Shown here piece after piece: positions 8,585 to 16,713 of a stretch of 24,353 nucleotides of DNA. Made by a program: the position numbers and the translations under genes. The notes under the pieces are model-generated. The model did no database searches. It was not told the DNA's origin and was given only the letters and a program-made list of their open reading frames with translations. How positions within the stretch are numbered: position 1 is the stretch's first letter; every line of letters begins with the position of its first letter. The DNA is taken from contig DZDB01000004.1 of NCBI GenBank assembly GCA_022736605.1, forward strand, positions 13,734 through 38,086. The letters run 5' to 3'. This DNA is from Sideroxydans lithotrophicus. GTDB taxonomy: Bacteria > Pseudomonadota > Gammaproteobacteria > Burkholderiales > Sulfuriferulaceae.

Positions 8585-8857
8585 CTAGTTTACTGCATCT
8601 TTCAATGCTTTTCCAGCCCGGAACTTGGGAACTTTTGCAGATTTTATTTTTATCTCTGCGCCGGTACGGGGATTCCGGCCGGTACGCGCTGCGCGTTCAC
8701 CCAGGTAAAAGGAACCGAACCCTACCAGGGTAACTGCATCACCCTGCTTTAATGCAAGCTGCACAGCATGCATCGCTGCATCCAGCGCGCGCCCAGCAGC
8801 AGCCTTGGAAATATCAGCAGATTCAGCAATAGCCTCAATCAACTCCGATTTATTCAT
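8585..8857 (-). CDS. hupB: DNA-binding protein HU (beta type)
   Basis: Small basic nucleoid protein that bends DNA non-specifically as a dimer (90 aa, the standard length). MNKSELIEAIAE is the typical HU start. VGFGSF and GRNPRTG (60-66, with the intercalating Pro63 in the beta-arm) are the family signature, and the end KVPKFRAGKALKDAVN is the usual C-terminus. A strong AAGGGGA ribosome site lies about 5 bases before the ATG. It follows lon, as in E. coli and many other proteobacteria, but the lon terminator and a separate promoter indicate an independent unit shared with the two tRNAs downstream. Confidence 0.98.
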   Translation of the reverse strand: MNKSELIEAIAESADISKAAAGRALDAAMHAVQLALKQGDAVTLVGFGSFYLGERAARTGRNPRTGAEIKIKSAKVPKFRAGKALKDAVN

Positions 8858-8910
8858 GTGTATCCCCTTATATTCTTTCAGGTCTGTGCAAAAAATCAGG
8901 AAATCGCTTG

Positions 8911-8937
8911 ATTACAATCCTGAAAATTCTGCGTCAA
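8911..8937 (-). promoter_or_regulatory. Candidate hupB-tRNA promoter
   Basis: Reading the minus strand, TTGACG (8932-8937) is followed after 15 bases by TGTAAT (8911-8916). Both boxes match the sigma-70 consensus at five of six positions, but the spacing is short. The site lies between the lon terminator and the hupB start, where a promoter is needed. Confidence 0.45.
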
Positions 8938-8960
8938 GTGCGCCTTAGCTGCGCATATAT

Positions 8961-8988
8961 AAAAAATGCCGTCACTTGAACGGCATTT
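8961..8988 (-). terminator. Rho-independent terminator of lon
   Basis: On the minus strand a 9-bp stem AAATGCCGT / ACGGCATTT (arms 8980-8988 and 8964-8972, 7-base loop) runs into further T residues, starting 17 bases after the lon stop. Confidence 0.9.
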
Positions 8989-9005
8989 AATTGCTACGAA
9001 AAATA

Positions 9006-11429
9006 CTAGTGTTTGGTTATGATCGCAACAGGTTCGGGGGGCGGCGTAACTGCAGCCACCACCTCCCCTGCCGGCACAACGGCATCTGGCAACGGCTCTG
9101 GCGAGCGTTCCAGCGCCATTTTCAGCACCTGATCTATCCATTTAACCGGCTGAATATCCAGCTTGTTCTTGATATTCTCTGGTATCTCTACCAGATCGCG
9201 CACGTTTTCTTCCGGTATCAACACCGTTTTGATACCACCACGGTGTGCAGCCAGCAGTTTTTCCTTGAGTCCACCAATCGGCAAAACCTCGCCGCGCAAG
9301 GTGATTTCGCCCGTCATTGCCACATCAGCCCGTACCGGAATACCGGTCAGCACCGATACCATGGCAGTGCAGATTCCCACCCCTGCACTCGGTCCATCTT
9401 TGGGTGTTGCCCCTTCTGGCAGATGAATGTGGATGTCATTTTTCTGATAAAAATCTTGCGGTATACCCAAGGCGGCTGAACGACTGCGCACCACTGACAA
9501 AGCCGCCTGGATGGATTCCTGCATCACCTCACCCAATTGTCCGGTCGTGATCATTTTGCCTTTGCCTGGCAGTAAGACGCTTTCAATCGTCAGCAGCTCA
9601 CCGCCCACCTCGGTCCAGGCCAGACCAGTCACCTGACCTACCTGGTTATTTTTTTCCGCCACGCCATAGTTGAAACGACGAACGCCCAGATATTTATCCA
9701 GATTGCGAGCGGTCACAGTTACCTTGGCAGCTTTACCCGCTTTCAGCAACAAAGCCTTAACGCCTTTACGGCAGATTTTGGCGATGTCCCGATCCAGACT
9801 GCGCACCCCAGCCTCACGCGTGTAATAGCGCACGATGTCGCGTAATGCGCTTTCAGAAATAGCAAACTCCTCAGGTTTGAGACCGTTCGCTTTCATCTGC
9901 TTTTCAACCAGATAACGTTCGGCAATATTGACCTTTTCATCCTCTGTGTAGCCTGACAGACGAATAATTTCCATCCGATCCAGTAACGGCGCCGGGATAT
10001 TCAAGGTATTCGCCGTTGCGACAAACATCACGTCTGACAAGTCGAACTCAACCTCGACATAATGATCGGCGAATGTGTGGTTCTGTTCCGGATCCAGCAC
10101 TTCCAACAGCGCAGACGACGGATCACCGCGAAAATCCTGCCCCATTTTGTCTACTTCATCCAGCAGGAACAGAGGATTACGCACTGCCACCTTGCTCATG
10201 CTTTGCAAAATCTTGCCGGGCATGGAGCCAATATACGTACGTCTATGGCCACGAATCTCGGATTCATCCCGCACGCCCCCCAGCGCCATTCGGATGAACT
10301 TGCGATTTGTCGCTTTGGCAATGGATTGTCCGAGTGAAGTTTTGCCGACCCCGGGTGGCCCCACCAGACAAAGAATCGGGCCTTTGAGCTTTTCTACGCG
10401 CTGCTGCACCGCGAGATATTCGACGATACGCTCTTTGACCTTTTCCAGACCATAGTGATCCAGATCCAGAATCGCTTCCGCCTTTTTCAGATCTTTGCTG
10501 ATCTTGGTTTTTTTACGCCATGGCAAGCCCACCAGTGTTTCAATGTAGCTGCGCACTACAGTTGCTTCGGCTGACATCGGCGACATCAGTTTGAGTTTTT
10601 TAAACTCGGCTTCAGCCTTGGCCAGCGCATCTTTGGACATATGCGCATCCTTGATGCGTTTTTCCAGATCATCAATATCTGCGCCCTCTTCCAGATCGCC
10701 CAACTCTTTTTGAATGGCCTTGACCTGCTCATTCAAGTAATACTCACGCTGGCTTTTTTCCATCTGGCGCTTTACACGACCGCGTATGCGCTTTTCTACC
10801 TGAAGGATATCAATTTCACCTTCCATCAGGCTCATCAAGTGTTCCAGACGGCTACGTACCGGGAACATCTCGAGAATTTCCTGTTTTTGTTCCAGCTTGA
10901 GCGGCAAGTGCGCCGCAATGGTGTCCGCCAAACGGCCAGCTTCATCAATACCCACCAGGGACGTGAGAATTTCAGGTGGAATTTTCTTGTTCAACTTGAC
11001 GTACTGATCGAACTGCGTGACCAAAGCGCGGCGCATCGCTTCAGCTTCGTTGTCGGCACTGGTGTCGTCTACTGCGACCATCTCGACTCGCCCCACATAG
11101 TGGGTATCAACGTCAGCGTATTCAATAACGTTGGCACGCTGATTGCCCTCTACCAGCACCTTCACGGTGCCATCGGGCAATTTCAGCATTTGCAAAATGG
11201 TTGCTACGGTACCAATCGTATACAGATCGTCCGGCGTAGGCTCATCTTTGGCTGCGGATTTTTGTGCCACCAGCAAAATACTCTTGCCGGATTCCATCGC
11301 CGTTTCAAGTGCTTTAATGGATTTAGGCCGTCCCACAAACAGGGGAATGACCATATGTGGAAATACCACCACGTCGCGCAACGGCAACAGGGGCAAAGTA
11401 AGCGCTTCGGCGTCTTGGAGTAAGGCCAT
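9006..11429 (-). CDS. lon: ATP-dependent endopeptidase Lon (La)
   Basis: Cytoplasmic AAA+ serine protease that degrades misfolded and selected regulatory proteins. I place the start at ATG 11429 (807 aa), not at the in-frame start 14 codons upstream. MALLQDAEALTLPLLPLRDVVVFPHM aligns with family N-termini, and an AAGG ribosome site lies about 12 bases upstream. The order is an N-terminal substrate domain, a coiled coil around YYLNEQVKAIQKELG, the AAA+ module with GPPGVGKT (K363) and FLLDEVDKMG, and the protease domain with the Ser681-Lys724 dyad (DGPSAGVG and GGLKEK). The C-terminus carries about 25 residues rich in Pro, Val and Ala beyond the usual end. The gene follows clpX, and the 163-base gap between them holds a possible clpX terminator and the lon leader. 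Heat-shock control is expected from the family, but I found no convincing sigma-32 promoter. Confidence 0.97.
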   Translation of the reverse strand: MALLQDAEALTLPLLPLRDVVVFPHMVIPLFVGRPKSIKALETAMESGKSILLVAQKSAAKDEPTPDDLYTIGTVATILQMLKLPDGTVKVLVEGNQRANVIEYADVDTHYVGRVEMVAVDDTSADNEAEAMRRALVTQFDQYVKLNKKIPPEILTSLVGIDEAGRLADTIAAHLPLKLEQKQEILEMFPVRSRLEHLMSLMEGEIDILQVEKRIRGRVKRQMEKSQREYYLNEQVKAIQKELGDLEEGADIDDLEKRIKDAHMSKDALAKAEAEFKKLKLMSPMSAEATVVRSYIETLVGLPWRKKTKISKDLKKAEAILDLDHYGLEKVKERIVEYLAVQQRVEKLKGPILCLVGPPGVGKTSLGQSIAKATNRKFIRMALGGVRDESEIRGHRRTYIGSMPGKILQSMSKVAVRNPLFLLDEVDKMGQDFRGDPSSALLEVLDPEQNHTFADHYVEVEFDLSDVMFVATANTLNIPAPLLDRMEIIRLSGYTEDEKVNIAERYLVEKQMKANGLKPEEFAISESALRDIVRYYTREAGVRSLDRDIAKICRKGVKALLLKAGKAAKVTVTARNLDKYLGVRRFNYGVAEKNNQVGQVTGLAWTEVGGELLTIESVLLPGKGKMITTGQLGEVMQESIQAALSVVRSRSAALGIPQDFYQKNDIHIHLPEGATPKDGPSAGVGICTAMVSVLTGIPVRADVAMTGEITLRGEVLPIGGLKEKLLAAHRGGIKTVLIPEENVRDLVEIPENIKNKLDIQPVKWIDQVLKMALERSPEPLPDAVVPAGEVVAAVTPPPEPVAIITKH

Positions 11430-11485
11430 GATAGTGTTTAACCTTATGTCAGAAATAAATGACCAGGTCACCAGATGCAGGGCGG

Positions 11486-11501
11486 CTTGATATAATTCAA
11501 G
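11486..11501. repeat. Short inverted repeat in the lon leader region
   Basis: CTTGA-TATAAT-TCAAG is an inverted repeat with 5-bp arms, 57 bases before the lon ATG. On the minus strand it begins CTTGAA, the core of a sigma-32 -35 box, but no good CCCCAT-type -10 follows. It could be part of a promoter or operator; the evidence is slight. Confidence 0.3.
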
Positions 11502-11553
11502 TCACAACTCCACCGGTGCGCGGCAAGTGCCTGAATCCAAGCAAAAACAATTT

Positions 11554-11587
11554 AAAAAATCTGCTACTGGACGTTTTAACCTCCAGT
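11554..11587 (-). terminator. Weak terminator-like hairpin after clpX
   Basis: On the minus strand ACTGGA / TCCAGT (arms 11582-11587 and 11566-11571, 10-base loop) is followed six bases later by TTTTTT. The stem is short and offset from the T-run, so termination may be partial and allow readthrough into lon. Confidence 0.4.
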
Positions 11588-11592
11588 GGCGT

Positions 11593-12852
11593 TCAGGAAG
11601 CAACTTTTGGTTGATCCGAATAAATCAGCAGTGGCTTGCCTTCACCCGATATCACTGATTCATCCAACACTACCTTGGAGACATTCTCCAGAGACGGAAG
11701 TTCGAACATGGTATCCAGCAAGGCATGCTCAATGATCGAGCGCAATCCGCGCGCACCTGTTTTACGATCTAGCGCGCGCTTGGCGATGGCCGACAGTGCC
11801 GTATCACGAAACTCCAGCTCTGCGCCTTCCATCTCGAACAACTTGGCGTATTGCTTGGTCAAGGCATTCTTCGGCTCGGTCAGGATGGTCATTAATGCCG
11901 CTTCATCCAGTTCTTCAAGCGTTGCCACCACGGGCAAACGGCCGACGAACTCAGGGATCAAACCAAATTTGATTAAATCTTCCGGTTCGACATCCCGCAA
12001 CAATTCGGAAATGTTACGGCTGTTGTCCTTGCTCTTTACCTCGGCACCAAACCCAATGCCACCTTTGGTAGAACGGTTTTGCACGACTTTTTCCAGCCCG
12101 GAGAATGCCCCACCACAAATAAATAGGATATTGCTGGTATCGACCTGCACAAACTCCTGATTGGGATGTTTGCGGCCGCCCTGTGGCGGAATCGAAGCAG
12201 TCGTGCCTTCGATCAGTTTGAGCAACGCCTGCTGCACGCCCTCGCCAGACACATCACGGGTAATTGACGGATTGTCGGACTTGCGAGAAATCTTGTCGAT
12301 TTCATCAATGTAAACAATGCCATTCTTGGCTTTTTCGACATCGTAATCACATTTTTGCAGCAATTTCTGGATGATGTTTTCGACATCTTCACCCACATAA
12401 CCGGCTTCGGTCAGCGTCGTTGCGTCGGCAATCACAAACGGCACATTCAGCAAGCGCGCCAGCGTTTGCGCCAGCAAGGTCTTGCCCGAGCCAGTGGGGC
12501 CGATTAACAGAATATTGCTTTTTGATAGTTCAACATCGTCCTTGCCACCTTGGTGGCGCAGGCGTTTGTAATGATTGTATACGGCGACGGACAGGATACG
12601 TTTGGCCTTGTCCTGGCCAATGACGTACTCACCCAGAATTTCCTGAATTTCACGCGGCGTCGGCAAGTCAGACTTGCCGGCTTTGCCGCCCTGCGCCTGT
12701 TGCACTTCCTCGCGGATAATATCGTTGCACAACTCCACGCACTCATCGCAAATGAATACAGACGGACCGGCAATTAACTTGCGGACTTCGTGCTGACTCT
12801 TGCCACAAAACGAGCAATACAGCAGCTTTTCGCCACTACTTTTGTCAGACAT
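11593..12852 (-). CDS. clpX: ATP-dependent Clp protease ATP-binding subunit ClpX
   Basis: AAA+ unfoldase that recognises tagged substrates (for example via SspB/ssrA) and feeds them to ClpP (419 aa, usual about 424). The N-terminal zinc-binding domain has Cys13, 16, 35 and 38 (YCSFCGKS...FICDECVELC). Walker A GPTGSGKT ends at K124-T125, the pore loop GYVGED and Walker B VYIDEIDK follow, and the ClpP-contacting IGF loop is intact in TKGGIGFGAEV. Sensor-2 arginine context GARGLRSI is present. A GGAG ribosome site lies about 7 bases upstream of the ATG. It starts 32 bases after the clpP stop, in the conserved tig-clpP-clpX-lon order. Confidence 0.98.
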   Translation of the reverse strand: MSDKSSGEKLLYCSFCGKSQHEVRKLIAGPSVFICDECVELCNDIIREEVQQAQGGKAGKSDLPTPREIQEILGEYVIGQDKAKRILSVAVYNHYKRLRHQGGKDDVELSKSNILLIGPTGSGKTLLAQTLARLLNVPFVIADATTLTEAGYVGEDVENIIQKLLQKCDYDVEKAKNGIVYIDEIDKISRKSDNPSITRDVSGEGVQQALLKLIEGTTASIPPQGGRKHPNQEFVQVDTSNILFICGGAFSGLEKVVQNRSTKGGIGFGAEVKSKDNSRNISELLRDVEPEDLIKFGLIPEFVGRLPVVATLEELDEAALMTILTEPKNALTKQYAKLFEMEGAELEFRDTALSAIAKRALDRKTGARGLRSIIEHALLDTMFELPSLENVSKVVLDESVISGEGKPLLIYSDQPKVAS

Positions 12853-12884
12853 AAAAATCTCCGTTACTTCTCAGTGATGGTAGC

Positions 12885-13514
12885 TTAACCAATTGCCTGT
12901 TCACGGCTGGTAATGATTTTGTCGACCAGGCCGTATTTGACCGCTTCTTCTGCACTCATGAAGTTGTCACGATCAGTATCTTTTTCAATCGTCTCAACCA
13001 GTTGCCCCGTGTGATCAGCCATCATTTGATTGAGCCGAGCACGCAAATAAATGATTTCCTTGGCATGAATCTCGATATCCGACGCCTGTCCCTGGAATCC
13101 ACCACTGGGCTGATGAATCATCATGCGCGAATTCGGCAGACAAAAACGCTTGCCTTTGGCACCGGCAGTCAGCAAAAAAGCGCCCATACTGGCTGCCTGC
13201 CCCATACACAGGGTGCTCACATCCGGCTTGATGAACTGCATGGTGTCGTACACCGACAAACCGGCGGAAACCGAGCCGCCCGGCGAATTGATGTAGAAAT
13301 AAATATCCTTATCCGGATTTTCTGATTCCAGAAACAGCATTTGTGCCACCACCAGATTGGCGCTGACCTCATTCACCGGCCCCACCAGAAAAATCACACG
13401 CTCTTTGAGCAGGCGCGAATAAATATCATAAGCGCGCTCGCCACGACCGCTTTGTTCGACCACCATGGGCACCAGACCCAAGCCTTGCGGCTCCCAATTG
13501 CGGTTATCCGTCAT
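12885..13514 (-). CDS. clpP: ATP-dependent Clp protease proteolytic subunit ClpP
   Basis: Serine peptidase that forms the tetradecameric barrel degrading substrates threaded in by ClpX (209 aa). The catalytic triad is visible: Ser109 in GQAASMGAFLL, His134 in MMIHQPSGG and Asp183 in DRDNFMS. NSPGGSVSAGL is the family's oxyanion strand. The N-terminal propeptide (to about residue 15) is expected to be cut off autocatalytically, as in E. coli. The start is four bases after the tig stop, with its AAAGG ribosome site inside the end of tig, pointing to coupled translation. Confidence 0.98.
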   Translation of the reverse strand: MTDNRNWEPQGLGLVPMVVEQSGRGERAYDIYSRLLKERVIFLVGPVNEVSANLVVAQMLFLESENPDKDIYFYINSPGGSVSAGLSVYDTMQFIKPDVSTLCMGQAASMGAFLLTAGAKGKRFCLPNSRMMIHQPSGGFQGQASDIEIHAKEIIYLRARLNQMMADHTGQLVETIEKDTDRDNFMSAEEAVKYGLVDKIITSREQAIG

Positions 13515-13518
13515 ACTG

Positions 13519-14823
13519 TTAAGCCTTTCCCATCAATTCGTCGAAAGCCACTACCTGGTCATCAACCCGGGCTTTACCCAACACCCATTCGACCACATTG
13601 TTTTCCAATGCCAGCGACTCCATTTCCTGCATCCGTTCAGGATTTTGATGATGCCACTTTATCACCTCCTGCGGATCTTCGTAACTTTGCGCAAATGCCT
13701 CAATCAACTTGCGAACCTGTTCTGGCTTGGCCACCAAGCCGTTGACCTGCACCATCTCGGCCAGTATCAAACCCAGGCTGACGCGGCGTTTTGCCTGCTC
13801 ATTGAAGATATCGGCAGACAGCGGCACATCCTGAACGTTCATCCCGCGCGCCTGCATGTCGTCGCGCGCGCTTTTCATCAAGCGCTGCATTTCCATATCG
13901 AGCAAAGACTTCGGCACTTCGATCTGGGTCGACTCCAGCAACGCTTGCATCACCTGCTCTTTCACTTTGGCATTGACGCGATTTTGCACCTCACGCTCCA
14001 GATTACCCTGGATTTCAGCGCGCATTTTTTGCACATCGCCATCCGTCACGCCCAGACTTTTAGCAAATTCTGCGTCAACCTCTGGCAGCTTTGGTGCACT
14101 GACATCGGTCACCTCAACCGCAAACGTAGCGGTTTTCCCGGCCAGTTCCGCAGCCTGATATTCGGCCGGAAACGTCACATCAAACGACTTGCTGTCGCCC
14201 GCTTTCACATCGATCAAGGCCGTTTCAAACTCCGGCAAGGTGCGACCTTCGCCCAGCACCACACGAAACCCTTTGGCCTCGCCGCCGCTAAATACTTCGC
14301 CATTGAGGGTGCCGGTGTAATCCAGCGTCACCAGATCGCCTGCAACTGCTGCACGATCCACGCTGTTAAACTCAACGCGTTGTTTACGCAGCACTTCCAC
14401 CGTTTTATCGACATCTGCGTCGCTCACGGTAACGACAGAACGGGTAATTTTTGCGTTTGAAATATCGCCCAGGGCAATTTCAGGATAAACCTCAAAGGTT
14501 GCCGAGAACTCGATCGCATCAGGCGCGGCTGCATCGGTTTTTGGCTCGATGCGAGGATAACCCGCGACCTTGAGTTGATTGGCGCGCACCGCCGCCGAGA
14601 ACGATTTTTCCACCGCATCGCCCAACACCTCCTGGCGTATCTGACCCGCGTATTGTTTGGCGACGATACTCATCGGCACCTTGCCACGACGAAAACCGTC
14701 CAGCTTGGTATTGCGCGCAATGTCCTTAAGACGCGTCGTCACTTCGGTTTCAATCTGTTGCATTGGCACTGCCAGGTGAATACGGCGCTCCAGGGTGCTG
14801 ATTTGTTCAACGGTGGCTTGCAT
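13519..14823 (-). CDS. tig: Trigger factor, ribosome-associated chaperone
   Basis: Binds at the ribosome exit tunnel and shields nascent chains (434 aa from ATG 14823, matching the family). An in-frame start 11 codons upstream is rejected: MQATVEQISTLERR matches family N-termini, and an AAGGA ribosome site lies 7 bases before it. The ribosome-docking signature GFRRGKVP is at 43-50, exactly where E. coli has GFRKGKVP. The middle carries the FKBP-type isomerase domain (GDLVTLDYTGTLNGEVF), and the C-terminal helical chaperone domain follows. It is the first protein gene of the clpPX cluster and lies behind tRNA-Leu. Confidence 0.97.
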   Translation of the reverse strand: MQATVEQISTLERRIHLAVPMQQIETEVTTRLKDIARNTKLDGFRRGKVPMSIVAKQYAGQIRQEVLGDAVEKSFSAAVRANQLKVAGYPRIEPKTDAAAPDAIEFSATFEVYPEIALGDISNAKITRSVVTVSDADVDKTVEVLRKQRVEFNSVDRAAVAGDLVTLDYTGTLNGEVFSGGEAKGFRVVLGEGRTLPEFETALIDVKAGDSKSFDVTFPAEYQAAELAGKTATFAVEVTDVSAPKLPEVDAEFAKSLGVTDGDVQKMRAEIQGNLEREVQNRVNAKVKEQVMQALLESTQIEVPKSLLDMEMQRLMKSARDDMQARGMNVQDVPLSADIFNEQAKRRVSLGLILAEMVQVNGLVAKPEQVRKLIEAFAQSYEDPQEVIKWHHQNPERMQEMESLALENNVVEWVLGKARVDDQVVAFDELMGKA

Positions 14824-14852
14824 GCGGAAATCCTTACTGACATTGAATTGAA

Positions 14853-14877
14853 GCATAACCGGATCAGCCGGTTATGC
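14853..14877 (-). other. Strong hairpin in the tig leader, between tRNA-Leu and tig
   Basis: A perfect 10-bp stem GCATAACCGG / CCGGTTATGC with a 5-base loop lies 8 bases after the tRNA-Leu CCA end and 29 bases before the tig ATG. No T-run follows on the minus strand, so it is not a classical terminator. It may be a partial attenuator or protect the 5' end of tig mRNA after tRNA excision. Confidence 0.6.
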
Positions 14878-14884
14878 AGAAAAC

Positions 14885-14970
<86 letters not shown>

Positions 14971-14984
14971 AATCCAACAAGTGT

Positions 14985-15012
14985 AATATAATTGCCGCTT
15001 GGCTGTCAGCAA
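14985..15012 (-). promoter_or_regulatory. Candidate promoter for tRNA-Leu and tig
   Basis: On the minus strand TTGCTG (15007-15012), 16 bases, then TATATT (14985-14990), ending 14 bases before the tRNA 5' end. The -10 is good and the -35 weak. Its -10 overlaps that of the opposing hpn promoter. Confidence 0.5.
14987..14992 (+). promoter_or_regulatory. Candidate -10 box of the hpnC operon
   Basis: A perfect TATAAT lies 64 bases before the hpnC ATG. The expected -35 falls inside the tRNA-Leu gene and is poor (CTTTCG). It is offset by two bases from the minus-strand -10, forming a near-symmetrical AT core TAATATAATT. Confidence 0.45.
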
Positions 15013-15056
15013 CTGTGCCAAATCAATCGCCCATCCTGCCCTGTTTCGATCCATTC

Positions 15057-15869
15057 ATGTCTGTCGGCCATTACGAGAACTTCCCGGTTGCATCGGTATT
15101 ATTGCCGCGCCGTTTACGCCATGCGGTGGCGGTCATTTATCGCTTTGCACGCAGCGCCGACGATCTCGCGGATGAAGGTGCCGCGAACGCCGATACGCGC
15201 CTGGCGGCGCTGGATGCCTACCGCGACGAATTACACCGGATCGAATCCGGCAGCCCACCTCATACGCCCCTGTTTGTAGCGTTATCCGGCGTCATTGCCC
15301 AGCACCAGTTGCCGATGCAGCCGTTTTACGATTTGCTCGATGCCTTCTCGCAAGATGTGGTGAAAACCCGCTATGCCAATTTTGGCGAAGTGATGGACTA
15401 TTGCAAACGCTCGGCCAACCCGGTCGGTCGATTGATGCTCGCCCTGTATGGTGAAACCGATGCGCGCAGCCTGGCGTATTCAGACGCCATTTGCAGCAGC
15501 CTGCAACTGATCAATTTCTTGCAGGATGTGGCCATCGATTATCAGAAAGGCCGCATTTATCTGGCACAGGATGACATGCTGAAATACAAAGTGGACGAAG
15601 CCCAAATTGCACGTCAAGACATCGGTGGCCTGTGGCAGCCGTTCATGCTGGCGCAGATCGAGCGTACGCGTAAACTGTTGCAGGCTGGTGCGCCGCTAGG
15701 CAAAATCCTGAAGGGGCGTATCGGGCTGGAATTACGCATGATCATCATGGGGGGCGCCACCATCCTGGAAAAACTGCACCACAGCCGTGGCGATATCTAC
15801 AGCCAGCGCCCGGTGCTCAACACCGCCGACTGGCTTAACATGCTGTATCGCGCGCTGCGCGCCAAATAG
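15057..15869 (+). CDS. hpnC: Hydroxysqualene synthase HpnC (squalene/phytoene synthase family)
   Basis: By homology, converts presqualene diphosphate to hydroxysqualene, the second step of the HpnCDE route from farnesyl diphosphate to squalene. It is 270 aa from ATG 15057. That start is chosen because MSVGHYENFPVAS matches the family N-terminus; the frame is open farther upstream, through the tRNA-Leu gene, and a GTG at 15015 is a less likely alternative. No clear ribosome site is seen at either. The first aspartate motif is DDLAD (35-39) in FARSADDLADE, and the second is D157-x3-D161 in NFLQDVAIDYQKGRIYL; both bind Mg-diphosphate. It heads a five-gene operon and its stop overlaps the ribosome site of hpnD. 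Confidence 0.93.
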   Translation: MSVGHYENFPVASVLLPRRLRHAVAVIYRFARSADDLADEGAANADTRLAALDAYRDELHRIESGSPPHTPLFVALSGVIAQHQLPMQPFYDLLDAFSQDVVKTRYANFGEVMDYCKRSANPVGRLMLALYGETDARSLAYSDAICSSLQLINFLQDVAIDYQKGRIYLAQDDMLKYKVDEAQIARQDIGGLWQPFMLAQIERTRKLLQAGAPLGKILKGRIGLELRMIIMGGATILEKLHHSRGDIYSQRPVLNTADWLNMLYRALRAK

Positions 15870-15879
15870 GACACCACAT

Positions 15880-16713
15880 TTGGATCCCAATCAATATTGC
15901 CAGGACAAAGCCGCTGCCAGCGGCTCGAGCTTCTACTACAGCTTTCTGTTTTTGCCCCAGCCCAAGCGCCGCGCCATTATCGCGCTGTACGCTTTTTGCC
16001 GCGAAGTCGATGACATTGTCGATGAATGCAGCGATGCGCACGTGGCGCAGACCAAGCTGGCCTGGTGGCGCAAGGAAATCGACGACCTGTATCGCGGCGA
16101 ACCTCACCATCCGGTAAGCCATGCGCTGGCACCGGTCATCAAAGATTTCGACCTGCCCGCCGAGCAACTGCAGGAAATCATCGATGGCATGGAAATGGAT
16201 CTGACCCAGGCGCGCTATGCCGATTTCAAATCGCTACGCCTGTACTGCCATCGCGTTGCCGGTGTGGTGGGTGAACTGTCTGCGGTTATCTTCGGCTATA
16301 CCGAGCGCGCCACGCTGCACTACGCCGCCGACCTCGGGCTGGCGTTCCAGCTCACCAATATCATCCGCGATGTCGGCGAAGATGCGCGGCGCAATCGAAT
16401 TTATCTACCGATGGACGAACTCGAGCGCTTCAACGTCACCGCTGCCGACATTCTCAACGCCCGCGACAGCGATAACTTCCGTCAGCTGATGGAATTCCAG
16501 TATCAGCGCGCCCAGCAATACTACAACCAGGCCTTCGCCGCGCTGCCCCCGGCGGATCGTAAAACCCAGCGTGCCGGACTGGTCATGGCCGCGATCTACC
16601 GCACGCTGCTGGACGAAATCCGCAACGATCGCTATCCGGTATTGCACCAGCGCACCGCGCTGACCCCGCTGCGCAAGCTGTGGATTGCCTGGCGCACCTG
16701 GGTCAAAGCTTGA
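15880..16713 (+). CDS. hpnD: Presqualene diphosphate synthase HpnD
   Basis: Joins two farnesyl diphosphates into presqualene diphosphate (277 aa). No ATG or GTG precedes the conserved N-terminus. TTG at 15880 is the best start because DPNQYCQDKAAASGSSFYYSFLFLP is the expected beginning and an AGGA site lies 8 bases upstream, overlapping the hpnC stop codon. Aspartate motifs are DDIVD (44-48) in FCREVDDIVDE and D164-x3-D168 in NIIRDVGEDARRNRIYLP, as in trans-prenyl head-to-head synthases. It is distinguished from HpnC by CREVDD and DVGEDARR. The end overlaps the start of hpnE by 4 bases if hpnE uses TTG, or by 34 bases if it uses the upstream GTG. Confidence 0.94.
   Translation: MDPNQYCQDKAAASGSSFYYSFLFLPQPKRRAIIALYAFCREVDDIVDECSDAHVAQTKLAWWRKEIDDLYRGEPHHPVSHALAPVIKDFDLPAEQLQEIIDGMEMDLTQARYADFKSLRLYCHRVAGVVGELSAVIFGYTERATLHYAADLGLAFQLTNIIRDVGEDARRNRIYLPMDELERFNVTAADILNARDSDNFRQLMEFQYQRAQQYYNQAFAALPPADRKTQRAGLVMAAIYRTLLDEIRNDRYPVLHQRTALTPLRKLWIAWRTWVKA

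Noticed and set aside
10641..11423. 260-aa plus-strand open frame opposite lon
   Set aside because: It mirrors the Lon N-terminal coding region; the composition is that of a reverse-strand shadow.
11430..11471. Extended N-terminus of Lon (14 codons)
   Set aside because: The second Met has the better ribosome site and matches family N-termini; the same reasoning removed 11 codons from trigger factor.
13465..14460. 331-aa plus-strand open frame opposite clpP/tig
   Set aside because: It is antisense to trigger factor with a His/Leu/Phe-rich translation and no ribosome site or family match.
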